DNA from: Candidatus Epulonipiscium fishelsonii
GTDB lineage: Bacteria > Bacillota > Clostridia > Lachnospirales > Cellulosilyticaceae
DNA length: 64,000 nt
Assembly: GCA_001983455.1 (NCBI GenBank)
Contig: LJDB01000043.1
Coordinates: 100,669 to 164,668 of the forward strand
Reading direction: 5' to 3'
Of this stretch, positions 26,137 to 36,036 are shown piece by piece; the first letter of the stretch is position 1; each line of letters opens with the position of its first letter. Under the pieces are notes generated by a model, which did not search any database, was not told the origin of the DNA, and saw only the letters and a list, made by a program, of their open reading frames with translations. The position numbers and the translations under genes were made by a program.

Positions 26137-28138
26137 AGTTATTATAGAATTTGCAACAGTAAAAGAAATCGACAGGTTGTTTACGTATAGTATTCCTGAA
26201 GAACTTTTAACAAGAGTAAAAATTGGAGATAGGGTAAAAGTTTCATTTGGCCAAAGTAATAACATATATATAGCTTATGTAATAAATATTACTAGCCAAA
26301 AACCAAATTTTAAATTAAAGCCAATACTTGAAGTAATAGATGAAACCCCTCTATTAGATGATAGCCAAATTGAACTGGCTAATTTTCTAGTCAATCAGTA
26401 TGGTTCATCATATGCAGCAAGTTTAAATGCTATTTTACCACCTTCTCTAAAAGATAAAGCAATAAACCAAAGTAAAATAGAAAAAGTAGTTATATTTGAT
26501 GAAATAAAAAATTATAAGTTTAAAGTATTGAATGAAGAGCAACAATATGTTTATAATCAAATTACTCAAAGAAAACACTATTCTTACTTAATTGATGGAA
26601 TTACTGGAAGTGGAAAAACAGAAATATTTTTACACGTTATGAGAGATGTTATAAATAGAGGTGAAACTGTTATTATATTGGTGCCCGAAATAGCTTTAAC
26701 ATCTCAAACTCTAAGTCGATTTAAAGAAAGATTTGGAAATAGAGTAGCTTTAACTCACAGTAGAATTGGAGCAAGTGAAAGACAGCGATTATATATAAAA
26801 GCTAAGCAAGGCAAGGTACAAATCATAATTGGACCAAGAAGTGCGGTATTCATGCCACTTTTAAACCTAGGATTAATAATTGTGGATGAAGAGCATGATG
26901 CTAGTTATAAATCTTTTGAGGCATCACCAAAATATAGTGCAAAAGAAGTTGCATCATACAGAATGAAAACTAGTGGCTTAGTTATATTAGCTTCTGCAAC
27001 TCCAAGTTTTGAAACATATTATCAAGCTAAAACTAATCAAATTGGATATTTACGGCTTACTAAACGTACAGGAGATGCACAACCACCAAATATAGATCTT
27101 GTTGACATGAGAAAAGAACTAGAGCAAGGTAATACGCAAGTGATAAGTCGTAAGTTACATGATAATATTAAAGAAGTTCTTTCTAAAGGACAGCAAGTAA
27201 TGCTCTTACTAAATCGAAGGGGCCACTCTACTTTTATAAACTGTCGCAAATGTGGATTTGTAGTAAAGTGTAAAAATTGTGATGTTCCCCTGACATATCA
27301 TTTGATTAAGCAAACATTAGAATGTCACCATTGTCTGGCTGCGGAGCCTGTTCCAAAAATTTGCCCTAGTTGTGGAAGCAAATATATAAAGTTTTTTGGC
27401 AATGGAACTCAAAAAGTTGAGGAATATTTAAATTCACATTTTATTGAATATGGAATTGGTAGAATGGATTTAGATACGACTACTGGAAAAGAAGGACACA
27501 GCAAAATATTAAAATCATTTAGGCAAAAAGAGATTAATATATTGGTTGGCACCCAAATGATTAGTAAGGGACATGATTTTGAAAACGTAACATTAGTTGG
27601 AATTATATCGGCTGATTCATCTTTATTTCTCCAAGATTTTAGAGCAAATGAAAGAACTTTCCAATTACTTACCCAAACTCTTGGTAGGGCTGGAAGAGGA
27701 AAGTTAAACGGCAATGTAATTATACAAACGTATAATCCTGAACATGAAGTACTACAACTAATAAAGAATTATCAGCAACAAGATTTTTATAAAAACGAAC
27801 TAACATTAAGGCAAATAATGGGATATCCTCCTTTTGGAAATATATTTGGAGTCTTGATAAGTGGAGAAGTTGAAGAAGAAGTCATACAATCTGCACACTT
27901 GCTAAAAGATTACTATATGCATTACAATAAGAATAGCCAGTTTAGAATAATTGGTCCAGTTTCAGCAATAATTAGCAAGATATCAAACAAATATCGTTGG
28001 AAAATAACTATTATTGGAACCGAAAGAAATAAGTTGTTAGCATATGGAAAGTATTGCATCGAAAAATGTAGTATAAATAAGAAAGTTACAACTCAAGTTA
28101 AAATAAGTTGGGATATTGACCCAATGAATATAAATTAG
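26126..28138 (+). CDS. priA: Primosomal protein N' (PriA helicase)
   Basis: A 670-aa 3'-5' SF2 helicase that reloads the replisome at stalled forks. Walker A GITGSGKTE, DEEH motif (VDEEHDASYK), SATPS, and the cysteine-rich zinc region with CRKCG, CKNCD, CHHC and CPSCG between the helicase lobes. Motifs V-VI (GTQMISKGHDFENV, QTLGRAGR) are intact. In Bacillus coaBC lies before priA; here coaBC is elsewhere (45744-46937). Confidence 0.97.
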   Translation: MFCEVIIEFATVKEIDRLFTYSIPEELLTRVKIGDRVKVSFGQSNNIYIAYVINITSQKPNFKLKPILEVIDETPLLDDSQIELANFLVNQYGSSYAASLNAILPPSLKDKAINQSKIEKVVIFDEIKNYKFKVLNEEQQYVYNQITQRKHYSYLIDGITGSGKTEIFLHVMRDVINRGETVIILVPEIALTSQTLSRFKERFGNRVALTHSRIGASERQRLYIKAKQGKVQIIIGPRSAVFMPLLNLGLIIVDEEHDASYKSFEASPKYSAKEVASYRMKTSGLVILASATPSFETYYQAKTNQIGYLRLTKRTGDAQPPNIDLVDMRKELEQGNTQVISRKLHDNIKEVLSKGQQVMLLLNRRGHSTFINCRKCGFVVKCKNCDVPLTYHLIKQTLECHHCLAAEPVPKICPSCGSKYIKFFGNGTQKVEEYLNSHFIEYGIGRMDLDTTTGKEGHSKILKSFRQKEINILVGTQMISKGHDFENVTLVGIISADSSLFLQDFRANERTFQLLTQTLGRAGRGKLNGNVIIQTYNPEHEVLQLIKNYQQQDFYKNELTLRQIMGYPPFGNIFGVLISGEVEEEVIQSAHLLKDYYMHYNKNSQFRIIGPVSAIISKISNKYRWKITIIGTERNKLLAYGKYCIEKCSINKKVTTQVKISWDIDPMNIN

Positions 28139-28151
28139 AAAGGGAGAGAAA

Positions 28152-28637
28152 ATGGCATTAAGAACAATAAGAATAGATGATGACCCAATTTTAAGAAAAG
28201 TATCAAAACCTGTTAAAAACTTTGATAAATCACTTGAAGATATTCTAAATGACATGATTGAAACTATGCATCATGCAGAAGGAGTAGGCCTTGCTGCACC
28301 TCAAATAGGTATCTTAAAAAGAATATTTATTATTGACATTGGAGAAGGTGTTATAGAGTTTATTAACCCTGAAATTTTAGAGCATGACGAGGAACAAATA
28401 GGCGAAGAAGGTTGTTTAAGTGTGCCTGGCAGATATGCCATAGTAAAACGACCATTGAAAGTTAAAGTAAAAGCACAAAATAAAATAGGCGAATATTTTG
28501 AAGTTGAAGCCGTTGAATTGAAAGCAAGGGCAATATTACATGAATATGACCATTTAGAAGGAATATTATATGTTGATAATATTGAAGGCGAATTGAAATA
28601 TGGTGCGACACGTTGCGATATGAAAAGTATCGCCTAA
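28152..28637 (+). CDS. def: Peptide deformylase, 3' end interrupted by a group II intron
   Basis: Removes the N-formyl group from nascent proteins. All three metal-binding motifs are present: GVGLAAPQIG, EEGCLSVPG and HEYDHLEG. As read through, the protein is 161 aa and ends in 11 intron-encoded residues after EGELKY. If the intron (28603-31315) is removed, exon 1 (to 28602) joins 31316-31332 and reads KYVESQE then TAG, a 155-aa protein. The core enzyme is complete in both forms, so function may survive without splicing. fmt follows the intron, keeping the def-fmt order. Confidence 0.95.
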   Translation: MALRTIRIDDDPILRKVSKPVKNFDKSLEDILNDMIETMHHAEGVGLAAPQIGILKRIFIIDIGEGVIEFINPEILEHDEEQIGEEGCLSVPGRYAIVKRPLKVKVKAQNKIGEYFEVEAVELKARAILHEYDHLEGILYVDNIEGELKYGATRCDMKSIA

Positions 28638-31315
28638 ACCTTAAAATATGAGGGTTAAAGAACTAATAATCTGAACAATCGAATGACAGGGTAACGCCTT
28701 GAAAGGTTGTCCATAATACTCCGAATGGCGTGAATGGAGGTAAAACAAGAAGCGTCATAAGCTCGGTAAAGTCGGCTGAGAGCGTATCCAAGTGCTAAAT
28801 ATATTTTTAGTAACGGAAAAGTGAACTGGAGGCAGTCAAGTACGTGATAGGTCGGTGGTCTAAGACTTATGAATATGATGCAATTCATAAGTAGAAAATA
28901 TCTATGGTAAGAATGAAGTATAAAAACTCTGACGAAATTCCGAATGTACAGGTCTATATCAATAATGTGTAGAAATACACATACCACAGAACGTGGGGTT
29001 AGTGAGGTAAAGTAAAATTCATATTTATGAAATACCTTATAATGTTAAAGGCATTATCAAGCTAACAGGCTTAAAGGAATTACCTAACGGTATATGAAAA
29101 GATAAGATTATTGGAACGTGGAAAGCTAGGAATATGGAGAGATTACCCTCGTTGAAATATGGTCTTATAAGCTAATTAGTAATACAGTGAAATAGACTTA
29201 ATCCTAGTGAGAGTAGGGGCACAGTACCGATGAAGCTATGATAATAAGTAGTGGAGGGATAGCCCCAAGACGATGTTAAATAAAGTGTTTAAAATCAAAA
29301 TAATCAAAGGTTCCTGTATGACTAAAAGAGGTGATACTCTATCAAGGAGGTAAACCGACTTTGACAGTAAAACAAGGAAAGAAACAGCTTTTAAGAAATA
29401 ACGAATACTATGACATACAACAATTATACGATGATTTATACCAAAAAAGCAAAAATAATGAGTCATTCTACAACCTAATGAACCTGATAACGTCAGATAA
29501 AAATATAGACCTAGCATATAGGAATATTAAAACTAATAAAGGTAGCACAACACCAGGGACAGATGGTATGACAATAGATGACTTAAAAACCATTAGTAAA
29601 TTAGAATTAAACCGAAAAATTCAGAATAAATTCAATAACTATAATCCAAAACCAGTAAGAAGAGTAGAAATACCAAAACCTAACGGTAAAACTAGAACAT
29701 TAGGAATACCTTGTATTGAAGATAGATTAATACAACAATGTATCAAACAAGTATTAGAACCTATATGTGAGGCTAAATTTCATAACCACTCATATGGTTT
29801 TAGACCGAATAGAAGTACACATCACGCTATAGCTAGAACTCAATATCTAATTAATATAAGTAAACTACACTATTGTGTAGACATAGATATAAAAGGTTTC
29901 TTTGACAATATTAACCATAGTAAATTAATCAAACAATTATGGGATATAGGAATTAAAGATAAGACATTAATAAAGATATTAATTAAAATACTAAAAAGTG
30001 AAGTGGAAAATATAGGAAGACAAAATAAAGGGACTCCACAAGGGGGTATTGTTTCACCATTATTATCTAACGTAGTCCAAACGAGTTAGATTGGTGGATA
30101 AGCGACCAATGGGAGACCTTTAAAACAGAACATGATTATACCACATTAAATAAAAAAGGTCAAATAGATCAGAGCAATAAATATAGAGCCTTAAAAAAAT
30201 CAGAAATGAAAGAAATGTATATAGTCAGATATGCAGATGACTTCAAAATCTTCTGCAGAGATTACAAATCAGCAAAAAAGATATATATAGCAGTGAAACA
30301 ATGGTTAAAAGAAAGACTAAAATTGGATATAAGTGATGAAAAATCTAAAATAACTAATGTAAGAAAAGGTAAAACTGAATTTTTAGGATTTAAATTATGG
30401 GCAATAAGAAAAGGCAACAAAATCGTATGTAATAGTAATATGACAGATAAGGCAAAAAAGCAAGTAAAAGAAAACATTAAAAAGCAAATAAAAATAATAC
30501 AAAAAGACAGAACAGCTAAACAAGTAAACAAATTAAACTCTATCATACTAGGTGCTCACAATTATTATAAAATAGCAACGCATGTAAACTTAGATATGGC
30601 AGAGATTGCCTATGAAGTCAACAGAACATTTGATAACAGATTGAAACTCAAAAAGAAAGAAAAGATATACAGATCGATACTATATGAAAAACTTTATGGA
30701 AGTTATACAAATCATAGAAGTATATTAGGTATAGCAATATTCCCTGTGCATGGATGCAAAACATCTCCCACAATGAATTTCACGCAACAGATATGTAATT
30801 ACACAGAAAATGGAAGAAATTTAATCCATAGAAAAGTAGACATATCAAGCAAATTAATACAACATATGTTAAATAATATTAATAATGACAGTATAGAATT
30901 ATCAGACAATAAAATATCATTAGCATATGGACAAAGAGGATTGTGTGGGGTAACTGGAAACAACTTAGAAATAGGTAATTTTGAATGCCATCATAAAAAG
31001 CCTAAGAAATTAGGGGGGACAGATGAATATAAGAACCTAATACTAATTAATTCCGAAGTACACAAACTTATTCATGCAACAAATGAAATTACAATAAATA
31101 AATATGTAAATAAAATTAAAAACAAAAACAAAACCGACCTAGATATCAATAAAATTTTGAAAAAAGTCAATACTTTGCGAGTTAAAACTGGAAATTTTGA
31201 AATTAAATATGAAGTAAAATAATATCGTTGGAACGCCGTATGAGGTGAAAGTCTCACGTACGGTGTGGAGCAGGGGAAAAGGTGGAGATAACCTCAAAAC
31301 CTTACCTATTGCTAT
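28603..31315 (+). mobile_element. Group II intron (2713 bp) inserted in the last codons of def
   Basis: Starts with GTGCG and ends in AT (AY). Domain V is seen near 31230-31264 (GCCGTATGAGG, GAAA tetraloop-like GTGAAAGT, CTCACGTACGG). Exon pairing is visible: IBS1 AAATATG (28596-28602) matches CATATTT at 29020-29026, and IBS2 GAATTG (28590-28595) matches CAATTC at 28881-28886. Removing exactly these bases restores a def reading frame. It carries a reverse transcriptase/HNH gene with a frameshift. Confidence 0.9.
29361..31222 (+). pseudogene. ltrA: Group II intron reverse transcriptase-maturase-HNH protein, frameshifted
   Basis: The first part runs to a TAG at 30087 and contains RT motifs GTDGMTID, VEIPKPNGKTRTLGIP, YGFRPNRSTHHA, VDIDIKGFFDNI and GTPQGGIVSPLLSN. 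The second frame continues NELDWWISDQW, RYADDF (catalytic), LGFKLW, the X/maturase domain, and an HNH endonuclease (C-x2-C-like GLCGVTG, ECHHKKPKKLGG). A single base is missing near 30079 (GTC C-A AAC, expected GTC CTA AAC or similar). Start: TTG at 29361, 10 nt after AAGGAGG. Unless recoded, no full-length maturase is made. Confidence 0.9.
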
Positions 31316-31346
31316 TGGAAAGCCAAGAATAGAAAAGAGTGGAAGT

Positions 31347-32282
31347 ATGAATATAGTATTTATGGGAACACCAGATTTTGCTGTGCCAACACTACAAATG
31401 CTAATAAATGAGAAACATAATATTCAGCTAGTGATAACTCAGCCTGATAGACCAAAAGGACGTGGCAATACTTTAACAATGTCGCCTGTAAAAGAGTTGG
31501 CTGTAAAATATGACTTGGAAGTAAGGCAACCTGAGCGTATAAAGCAAGATGAAGAATTGTATGAATATTTAAAGAAACTATCACCAGACTTAATTGTAGT
31601 GGTAGCATTTGGTCAAATTTTGCCAGAATCTATTTTGAACATTCCCAAATTAGGTTGTATAAACATCCATGGTTCATTGTTGCCAAGATATAGAGGAGCT
31701 GCTCCAATTCAATGGTCAATAATAAATGATGAGCAAGTAACTGGTGTAACAATTATGTACATGGATAAAGGAATGGACACAGGAGACATAATTTATAAGA
31801 AGGAAATTCCTATTTTGCCAAACGAAACAGCTACTTCATTATATAATAAAATGATGTATATCGGAGCTGATGCACTGAAAGAAGCACTGCCATTAATTGA
31901 AGCTGGTGGTAAATTACGTGAAGTACAAAATCATTCTGCTGCAACGTATGCTCCAATAATAACAAAATCTTTAGGTGAAATTGATTGGTCACAATCAGCT
32001 GAGGCAATTGATTGTCTAGTCCGTGGTGTAGAAAGTTGGCCTGGTGCGTATACTTATTATGATAGTCAACCTATAAAGGTATTTAATTTGAATATATTAA
32101 ATCGAAATTATCCACCAGAAGAAACAGGTGTAATACTAGACATAGATGATGGTTTAGTTGTTCAAACGTCTAGAGCACAGATTTTAATAAAAGAAATACA
32201 AATGCCAAACAAAAAACGTATGCCTGTTATGGAATACTTAAAAGGTAATACTATTTCAGTTGGAGATAAATTAGGTATATAA
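31347..32282 (+). CDS. fmt: Methionyl-tRNA formyltransferase
   Basis: A 311-aa enzyme formylating initiator Met-tRNA. NIVFMGTPDFAVP start, FGQILPESILNIP, the catalytic segment INIHGSLLPRYRGAAPIQW (Asn, His) with downstream Asp in MDKGMDTGD, and the C-terminal OB-like domain. ATG at 31347 is chosen over longer in-frame starts because those codons lie in the intron tail and def exon 2. The normal leader between def and fmt is only about 14 bp, so fmt depends on transcription through the intron. Confidence 0.96.
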   Translation: MNIVFMGTPDFAVPTLQMLINEKHNIQLVITQPDRPKGRGNTLTMSPVKELAVKYDLEVRQPERIKQDEELYEYLKKLSPDLIVVVAFGQILPESILNIPKLGCINIHGSLLPRYRGAAPIQWSIINDEQVTGVTIMYMDKGMDTGDIIYKKEIPILPNETATSLYNKMMYIGADALKEALPLIEAGGKLREVQNHSAATYAPIITKSLGEIDWSQSAEAIDCLVRGVESWPGAYTYYDSQPIKVFNLNILNRNYPPEETGVILDIDDGLVVQTSRAQILIKEIQMPNKKRMPVMEYLKGNTISVGDKLGI

Positions 32283-32551
32283 TTTCTAGAATACCCTGCA
32301 TTACTTTAAAATTGAAGAAGCTAATTTTATAGAAAGCACCAGGAGTACAAGGCGAACATATAAATTTTCCTTGTACTTTAAACATCTGTACATCGTTTAA
32401 TCTTTGGCCAAGCGTGGATATTCATTTAATAATCATGCATTACTTTTAATTAGTACTGCTATACATATGAAAAATTAGACTATTAGAATTAAAATATTAA
32501 ATATGGATAAAATAATCATAACCACAAATATAGCAAATAGGAGATTTAAAT
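32283..32551 (+). other. Intergenic region after fmt with one hairpin
   Basis: A stem AGTACAAGG / CCTTGTACT at about 32346-32381 with a 16-nt loop and weak T-run may terminate the gmk-fmt transcript. Nothing else is recognised. Confidence 0.45.
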
Positions 32552-33082
32552 ATGGAATTAAAAATAACAGAAGCTTTAAATCAAATAGAAAAAGTTTTAG
32601 AAGAGAGTAAACCAGTATTTTTGGGAGGAGGAAAAATTGCTGTTGATAAAAACGAGATTATAAAATGGATTGAAGAATTAAAAAAAGAGCTTCCTTCTGA
32701 GTTAAAAAGATCTATAGAGATTGTAGAAGAACGGGACAAAATTTTAGGAGAGGCAAAAAAAGAATCCTCAATATTAATTGAAGAAACACAGCAAACAATA
32801 AACCACCTTATTGATCAGCATGAGATAACTAAAGATGCTAGACAAAAAGCTCAGCACATAATAGAGATGGCAAGAAAAGATGCTAGAGATGTACAACTTG
32901 GAGCTATAGAGCATGCAAATGAAAAATTAAAAGAAGTAGAGGGAAGAATAAAGATTACATTTGATACTATTCACAAAGAAATAGGTTCATTTGAAAACTT
33001 CTCATCAAATGTAATTTCTACTTTACAAAAAGAGAGAGAAGAAGTGCGAGATTTAGTTAGCAGAGGAGTACATAGGACATAG
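32552..33082 (+). CDS. Coiled-coil protein, V-ATPase subunit H / DivIVA-like (unknown role)
   Basis: A 176-aa, highly charged, almost wholly helical protein. After an N-terminal LNQIEKVLEESKPV...VDKNEIIKWIEEL region, residues about 60-170 form a long Glu/Lys coiled coil (ARQKAQHIIEMARKDARDVQ). This pattern is common in clostridial proteins labelled ATPase or V-type ATPase subunit H, also seen near DivIVA relatives, without a proven function. No catalytic motif. AGGAG precedes the ATG and a strong terminator overlaps its stop, so it is transcribed alone. Confidence 0.7.
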   Translation: MELKITEALNQIEKVLEESKPVFLGGGKIAVDKNEIIKWIEELKKELPSELKRSIEIVEERDKILGEAKKESSILIEETQQTINHLIDQHEITKDARQKAQHIIEMARKDARDVQLGAIEHANEKLKEVEGRIKITFDTIHKEIGSFENFSSNVISTLQKEREEVRDLVSRGVHRT

Positions 33083-33112
33083 AATGAAATAGTTCTATGT
33101 CCTATGTGTTTA
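33069..33112 (+). terminator. Terminator after the coiled-coil gene
   Basis: CATAGGACATAGAA pairs with TTCTATGTCCTATG (14 bp) around TGAAATAG, then GTGTTTAAAAATTTT. The upstream arm includes the last codons and stop. Confidence 0.85.
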
Positions 33113-33292
33113 AAAATTTTGTTAACAACTAATTTATTTAAATAAATTTAAAAAATATATATAGTATAAAAAAACAGGAACCCTTAATTTGGAAAAAATA
33201 AAAAATATATAATTAACCAATAAAATCCATTTAAAATTGTTTAAAAAATACAAAATGACGCTAAATTTTAATCAAACTTCAAAAATAAAAAA

Positions 33293-33321
33293 TTGACATC
33301 AACACCTAATTATGTTTTAAT
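33293..33321 (+). promoter_or_regulatory. Promoter of the opp operon
   Basis: TTGACA (33293-33298), 17-bp spacer, TTTAAT (33316-33321), 43 bp before the oppA start. The preceding 170 bp is AT-rich with no gene. Confidence 0.7.
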
Positions 33322-33364
33322 GTAAAAAATACGAAATGTAAATTTTAAATTAGGGGGAATGACA

Positions 33365-34999
33365 ATGAAAAAGATGGCATCTATATTTATGGCAACAATT
33401 TTATTACTTTCAGTAACTGGATGTGGATCTAAAGATACGGTTGAAACTGACGCAAGTACCTCAAAAGGAGATTTAAAAACCGTAACACTAGCTAAAGAAA
33501 ATGACATTATTTCTTTAAATACTATGTATGCAACCGATGGTATGTCTTTTGAAGTAATAAATACTATGATTGACGGACTTATGACTACTGATAAGGATGA
33601 CAAAATTGTACCTGCTGTAGCTGAAAATTATACCGAGAGTGAAGATGGCCTTACATATACTTTTAATATTAGACCAGGAATAACATGGTCAAATGGAGCA
33701 CCTGTTACAGCACATGATTTTGAATTTGCGTGGAAAAGTACTATTTCAAATCCAGCAGCAGAATATTCATATATTTATACACAAGATGGAGCGTGCATTT
33801 TGAATGCTGACCAAATCTTATATGAAGGTGCGGACGTTGAAACTTTAGGTGTAAAAGCAATTGATGACCTAACTTTAGAAGTTAAGCTATCTAAAAAAAC
33901 ACCTTATTTCTTAAGCTTGATGGGCTTTCCTGTGTTTTATCCAATCAATGAAGAATTTTTTGTATCACAAGGAGATGGCTATGGATTTACAGCGGATAGC
34001 TTTATATCAAATGGACCATTCTTACTTAAAACTTGGGAAAAAGATACTAAAATTGAACTAGTTAAAAATCCTACCTATTATGATGCAGATGCAATAAAAA
34101 TTGACGAACTAGAATTTAGAATAACTCCAGAAGTATCAACAGGAGTCACCGCATTTGAAGCAGGAACAGTTGATTATGCAAAATTAAGCAATACACTTAT
34201 CGATAAGTATAAAAATACTGATGAATACGTTGAAATACTAGATGCATATCTTTGGTACTTACAAGTAAATGATCAAGCTGAAGTATTTAAAGGCGACAAT
34301 CTACAACTAGCTTTAGCTTATGCAATTGACAAAGAGGACTTGACTCAAAATGTATTAAAAGATGGGTCTGTTCCAGTAAATGGATTTGTACCTTATGGAA
34401 TGGCACCTTCACCAGAAGGCGAAATGTTCCGTGATACAACAGAAGAGTATTTGGTTCCTGATAAAGCTTTAGCTCAAGAATACTTTGCAAAAGCACTAGA
34501 AGAAGCAGGAACAGATACAATTAATATAACTCTTCTTTATGAAAATGCAGATCCTGCTAAATCAGCAGCTGAGTATCTACAAGGAACTCTTCAGGCAGCA
34601 CTACCTGGACTTATTATAGATATGAATGTTCAGCCAAAAGAAAATCGCATTGAACTTCAAAAACAATTTGACTTTGAAGTCAGCCTTACAAGATGGGGAC
34701 CAGACTATGATGACCCAACAACTTATTTAAATTTATTGCTTGAAAATAATATATATAACTATGGTAAGTATGAAGGTCCAGAGTTTAATGAAACTATGGA
34801 AATGGCCGCAAATGCAGCTACTCCAGAAGAACGTTGGGAACTTTTAAAAGAAGCAGAAGCGTTCTTAATGGAAGATGCACCTGTAATTCCTATTTTCCAA
34901 ACAGGAGCTGCAGCATTGTTAAATCCAAAAGTTACAGGAATTAGAACACAAGCGGTTGGGGTACCATTTATCTATACAGGTGTAGAAATAATAGATTGA
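33365..34999 (+). CDS. oppA: Oligopeptide ABC transporter substrate-binding lipoprotein (OppA family)
   Basis: A 544-aa extracellular peptide-binding protein of the SBP_bac_5 family. Signal peptide MKKMASIFMATILLLS with lipobox SVTGC (Cys20-21 region) shows membrane anchoring by lipid. Typical blocks: EGLTYTFNIRPGITWSNGAPVTAHDFEFAWK, FISNGPFLL, and a C-terminal VIPIFQTG. ATG at 33365 fits the GGGGG site better than ATG at 33359. First gene of oppABCDF; a hairpin after it likely reduces readthrough to the permease genes. Confidence 0.94.
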   Translation: MKKMASIFMATILLLSVTGCGSKDTVETDASTSKGDLKTVTLAKENDIISLNTMYATDGMSFEVINTMIDGLMTTDKDDKIVPAVAENYTESEDGLTYTFNIRPGITWSNGAPVTAHDFEFAWKSTISNPAAEYSYIYTQDGACILNADQILYEGADVETLGVKAIDDLTLEVKLSKKTPYFLSLMGFPVFYPINEEFFVSQGDGYGFTADSFISNGPFLLKTWEKDTKIELVKNPTYYDADAIKIDELEFRITPEVSTGVTAFEAGTVDYAKLSNTLIDKYKNTDEYVEILDAYLWYLQVNDQAEVFKGDNLQLALAYAIDKEDLTQNVLKDGSVPVNGFVPYGMAPSPEGEMFRDTTEEYLVPDKALAQEYFAKALEEAGTDTINITLLYENADPAKSAAEYLQGTLQAALPGLIIDMNVQPKENRIELQKQFDFEVSLTRWGPDYDDPTTYLNLLLENNIYNYGKYEGPEFNETMEMAANAATPEERWELLKEAEAFLMEDAPVIPIFQTGAAALLNPKVTGIRTQAVGVPFIYTGVEIID

Positions 35000-35040
35000 T
35001 ATAAATATAGGAGAGGACTATAAGTTCTCGCATAATAATA

Positions 35041-35064
35041 GTGGGCGGACAAAGTTCGCCCTTA
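35041..35064 (+). promoter_or_regulatory. Intercistronic hairpin between oppA and oppB
   Basis: GGGCGGAC-AAA-GTTCGCCC, 8 bp, with few T after it. Likely an mRNA stabiliser or weak attenuator that allows more binding protein than permease (inference). Confidence 0.6.
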
Positions 35065-35088
35065 CAATGTTTAAGGGGGGAGCCAGAT

Positions 35089-36033
35089 ATGAGTAGTTCA
35101 ACTATAAAATATTTAGGTAAAAGAATATTAATTTCTGCAGTGACACTTTTAGTTATAGTAGCGGTATTATTTTTAATGTTAAAATTGATGCCAGGGACTC
35201 CGTTCAATGATGAAAAGCTAACCGAAACACAAAAAATTGCGTTGTATGAAAAATATGGATTAGACCAGCCAATAATTGTTCAATTTGTAACATATATAAA
35301 AAATATGATGGTAGGCGACTTTGGAATATCTTTTGGGATTTCAAGAAATCAACCAGTAGCAAATTTGATTTTGCCACGTATTCCAATTTCATTTGGCATA
35401 GGGATTGCAGCAGTAATTTTAGGTACGATAATTGGAGTTACACTAGGAATATATGCAGCAAAACATAAAAATACAAAAGCAGATACAATTGCAACATTAT
35501 TTTCAGTTTTAGGGGTGAGCGTCCCTTCTTTCGTAGTAGCATTATTGTTACTATTATTATTTGGAGTACAAATTCCAATTTTTCCCGTGTTATTTGACAC
35601 AGACAATCTTTTAATGTCATCAATATTACCCGTAATAGCGTTATCATTTGGAGTAATCGCAAATGTAGGAAGATTTACAAGATCAGAAATGATAGCAGTA
35701 TTATCTAGTGATTATGTTGCATTAGCTGAAGCTAAAGGGCTTGACAACAAAAAAGTTATACGTCGACATGCAATACGTAACACATTAATATCAGTAATCA
35801 CAATTCTTGGGCCAATACTAGTCAACTTAATGACAGGTTCAATGGTGCTTGAGCAAATATTCTCTATCCCTGGATTGGGATCACTTTTGGTAAAAGGCAT
35901 TACAGTAAACGACCATAATGTAGTATTGGCAGTTTCATTTTTATATAGTTTATTATATGTAGGTCTAATGTTAATTATAGACATATTGTATGGAATTATA
36001 GATCCACGAATAAGACTTGGGAAAGGGGAATAG
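35089..36033 (+). CDS. oppB: Oligopeptide ABC transporter permease OppB
   Basis: A 314-aa inner permease subunit with six predicted membrane helices. N-terminal YLGKRILISAVTLLVIVAVLFLML is the first helix; the EAA loop ALAEAKGLDNKKVIRRHAIRNTLISV contacts the ATPase. ATG at 35089 follows AAGGGGGGAG; the longer reading from 35041 would start in the hairpin. Forms the channel with OppC. Confidence 0.95.
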   Translation: MSSSTIKYLGKRILISAVTLLVIVAVLFLMLKLMPGTPFNDEKLTETQKIALYEKYGLDQPIIVQFVTYIKNMMVGDFGISFGISRNQPVANLILPRIPISFGIGIAAVILGTIIGVTLGIYAAKHKNTKADTIATLFSVLGVSVPSFVVALLLLLLFGVQIPIFPVLFDTDNLLMSSILPVIALSFGVIANVGRFTRSEMIAVLSSDYVALAEAKGLDNKKVIRRHAIRNTLISVITILGPILVNLMTGSMVLEQIFSIPGLGSLLVKGITVNDHNVVLAVSFLYSLLYVGLMLIIDILYGIIDPRIRLGKGE

Positions 36034-36036
36034 CTT

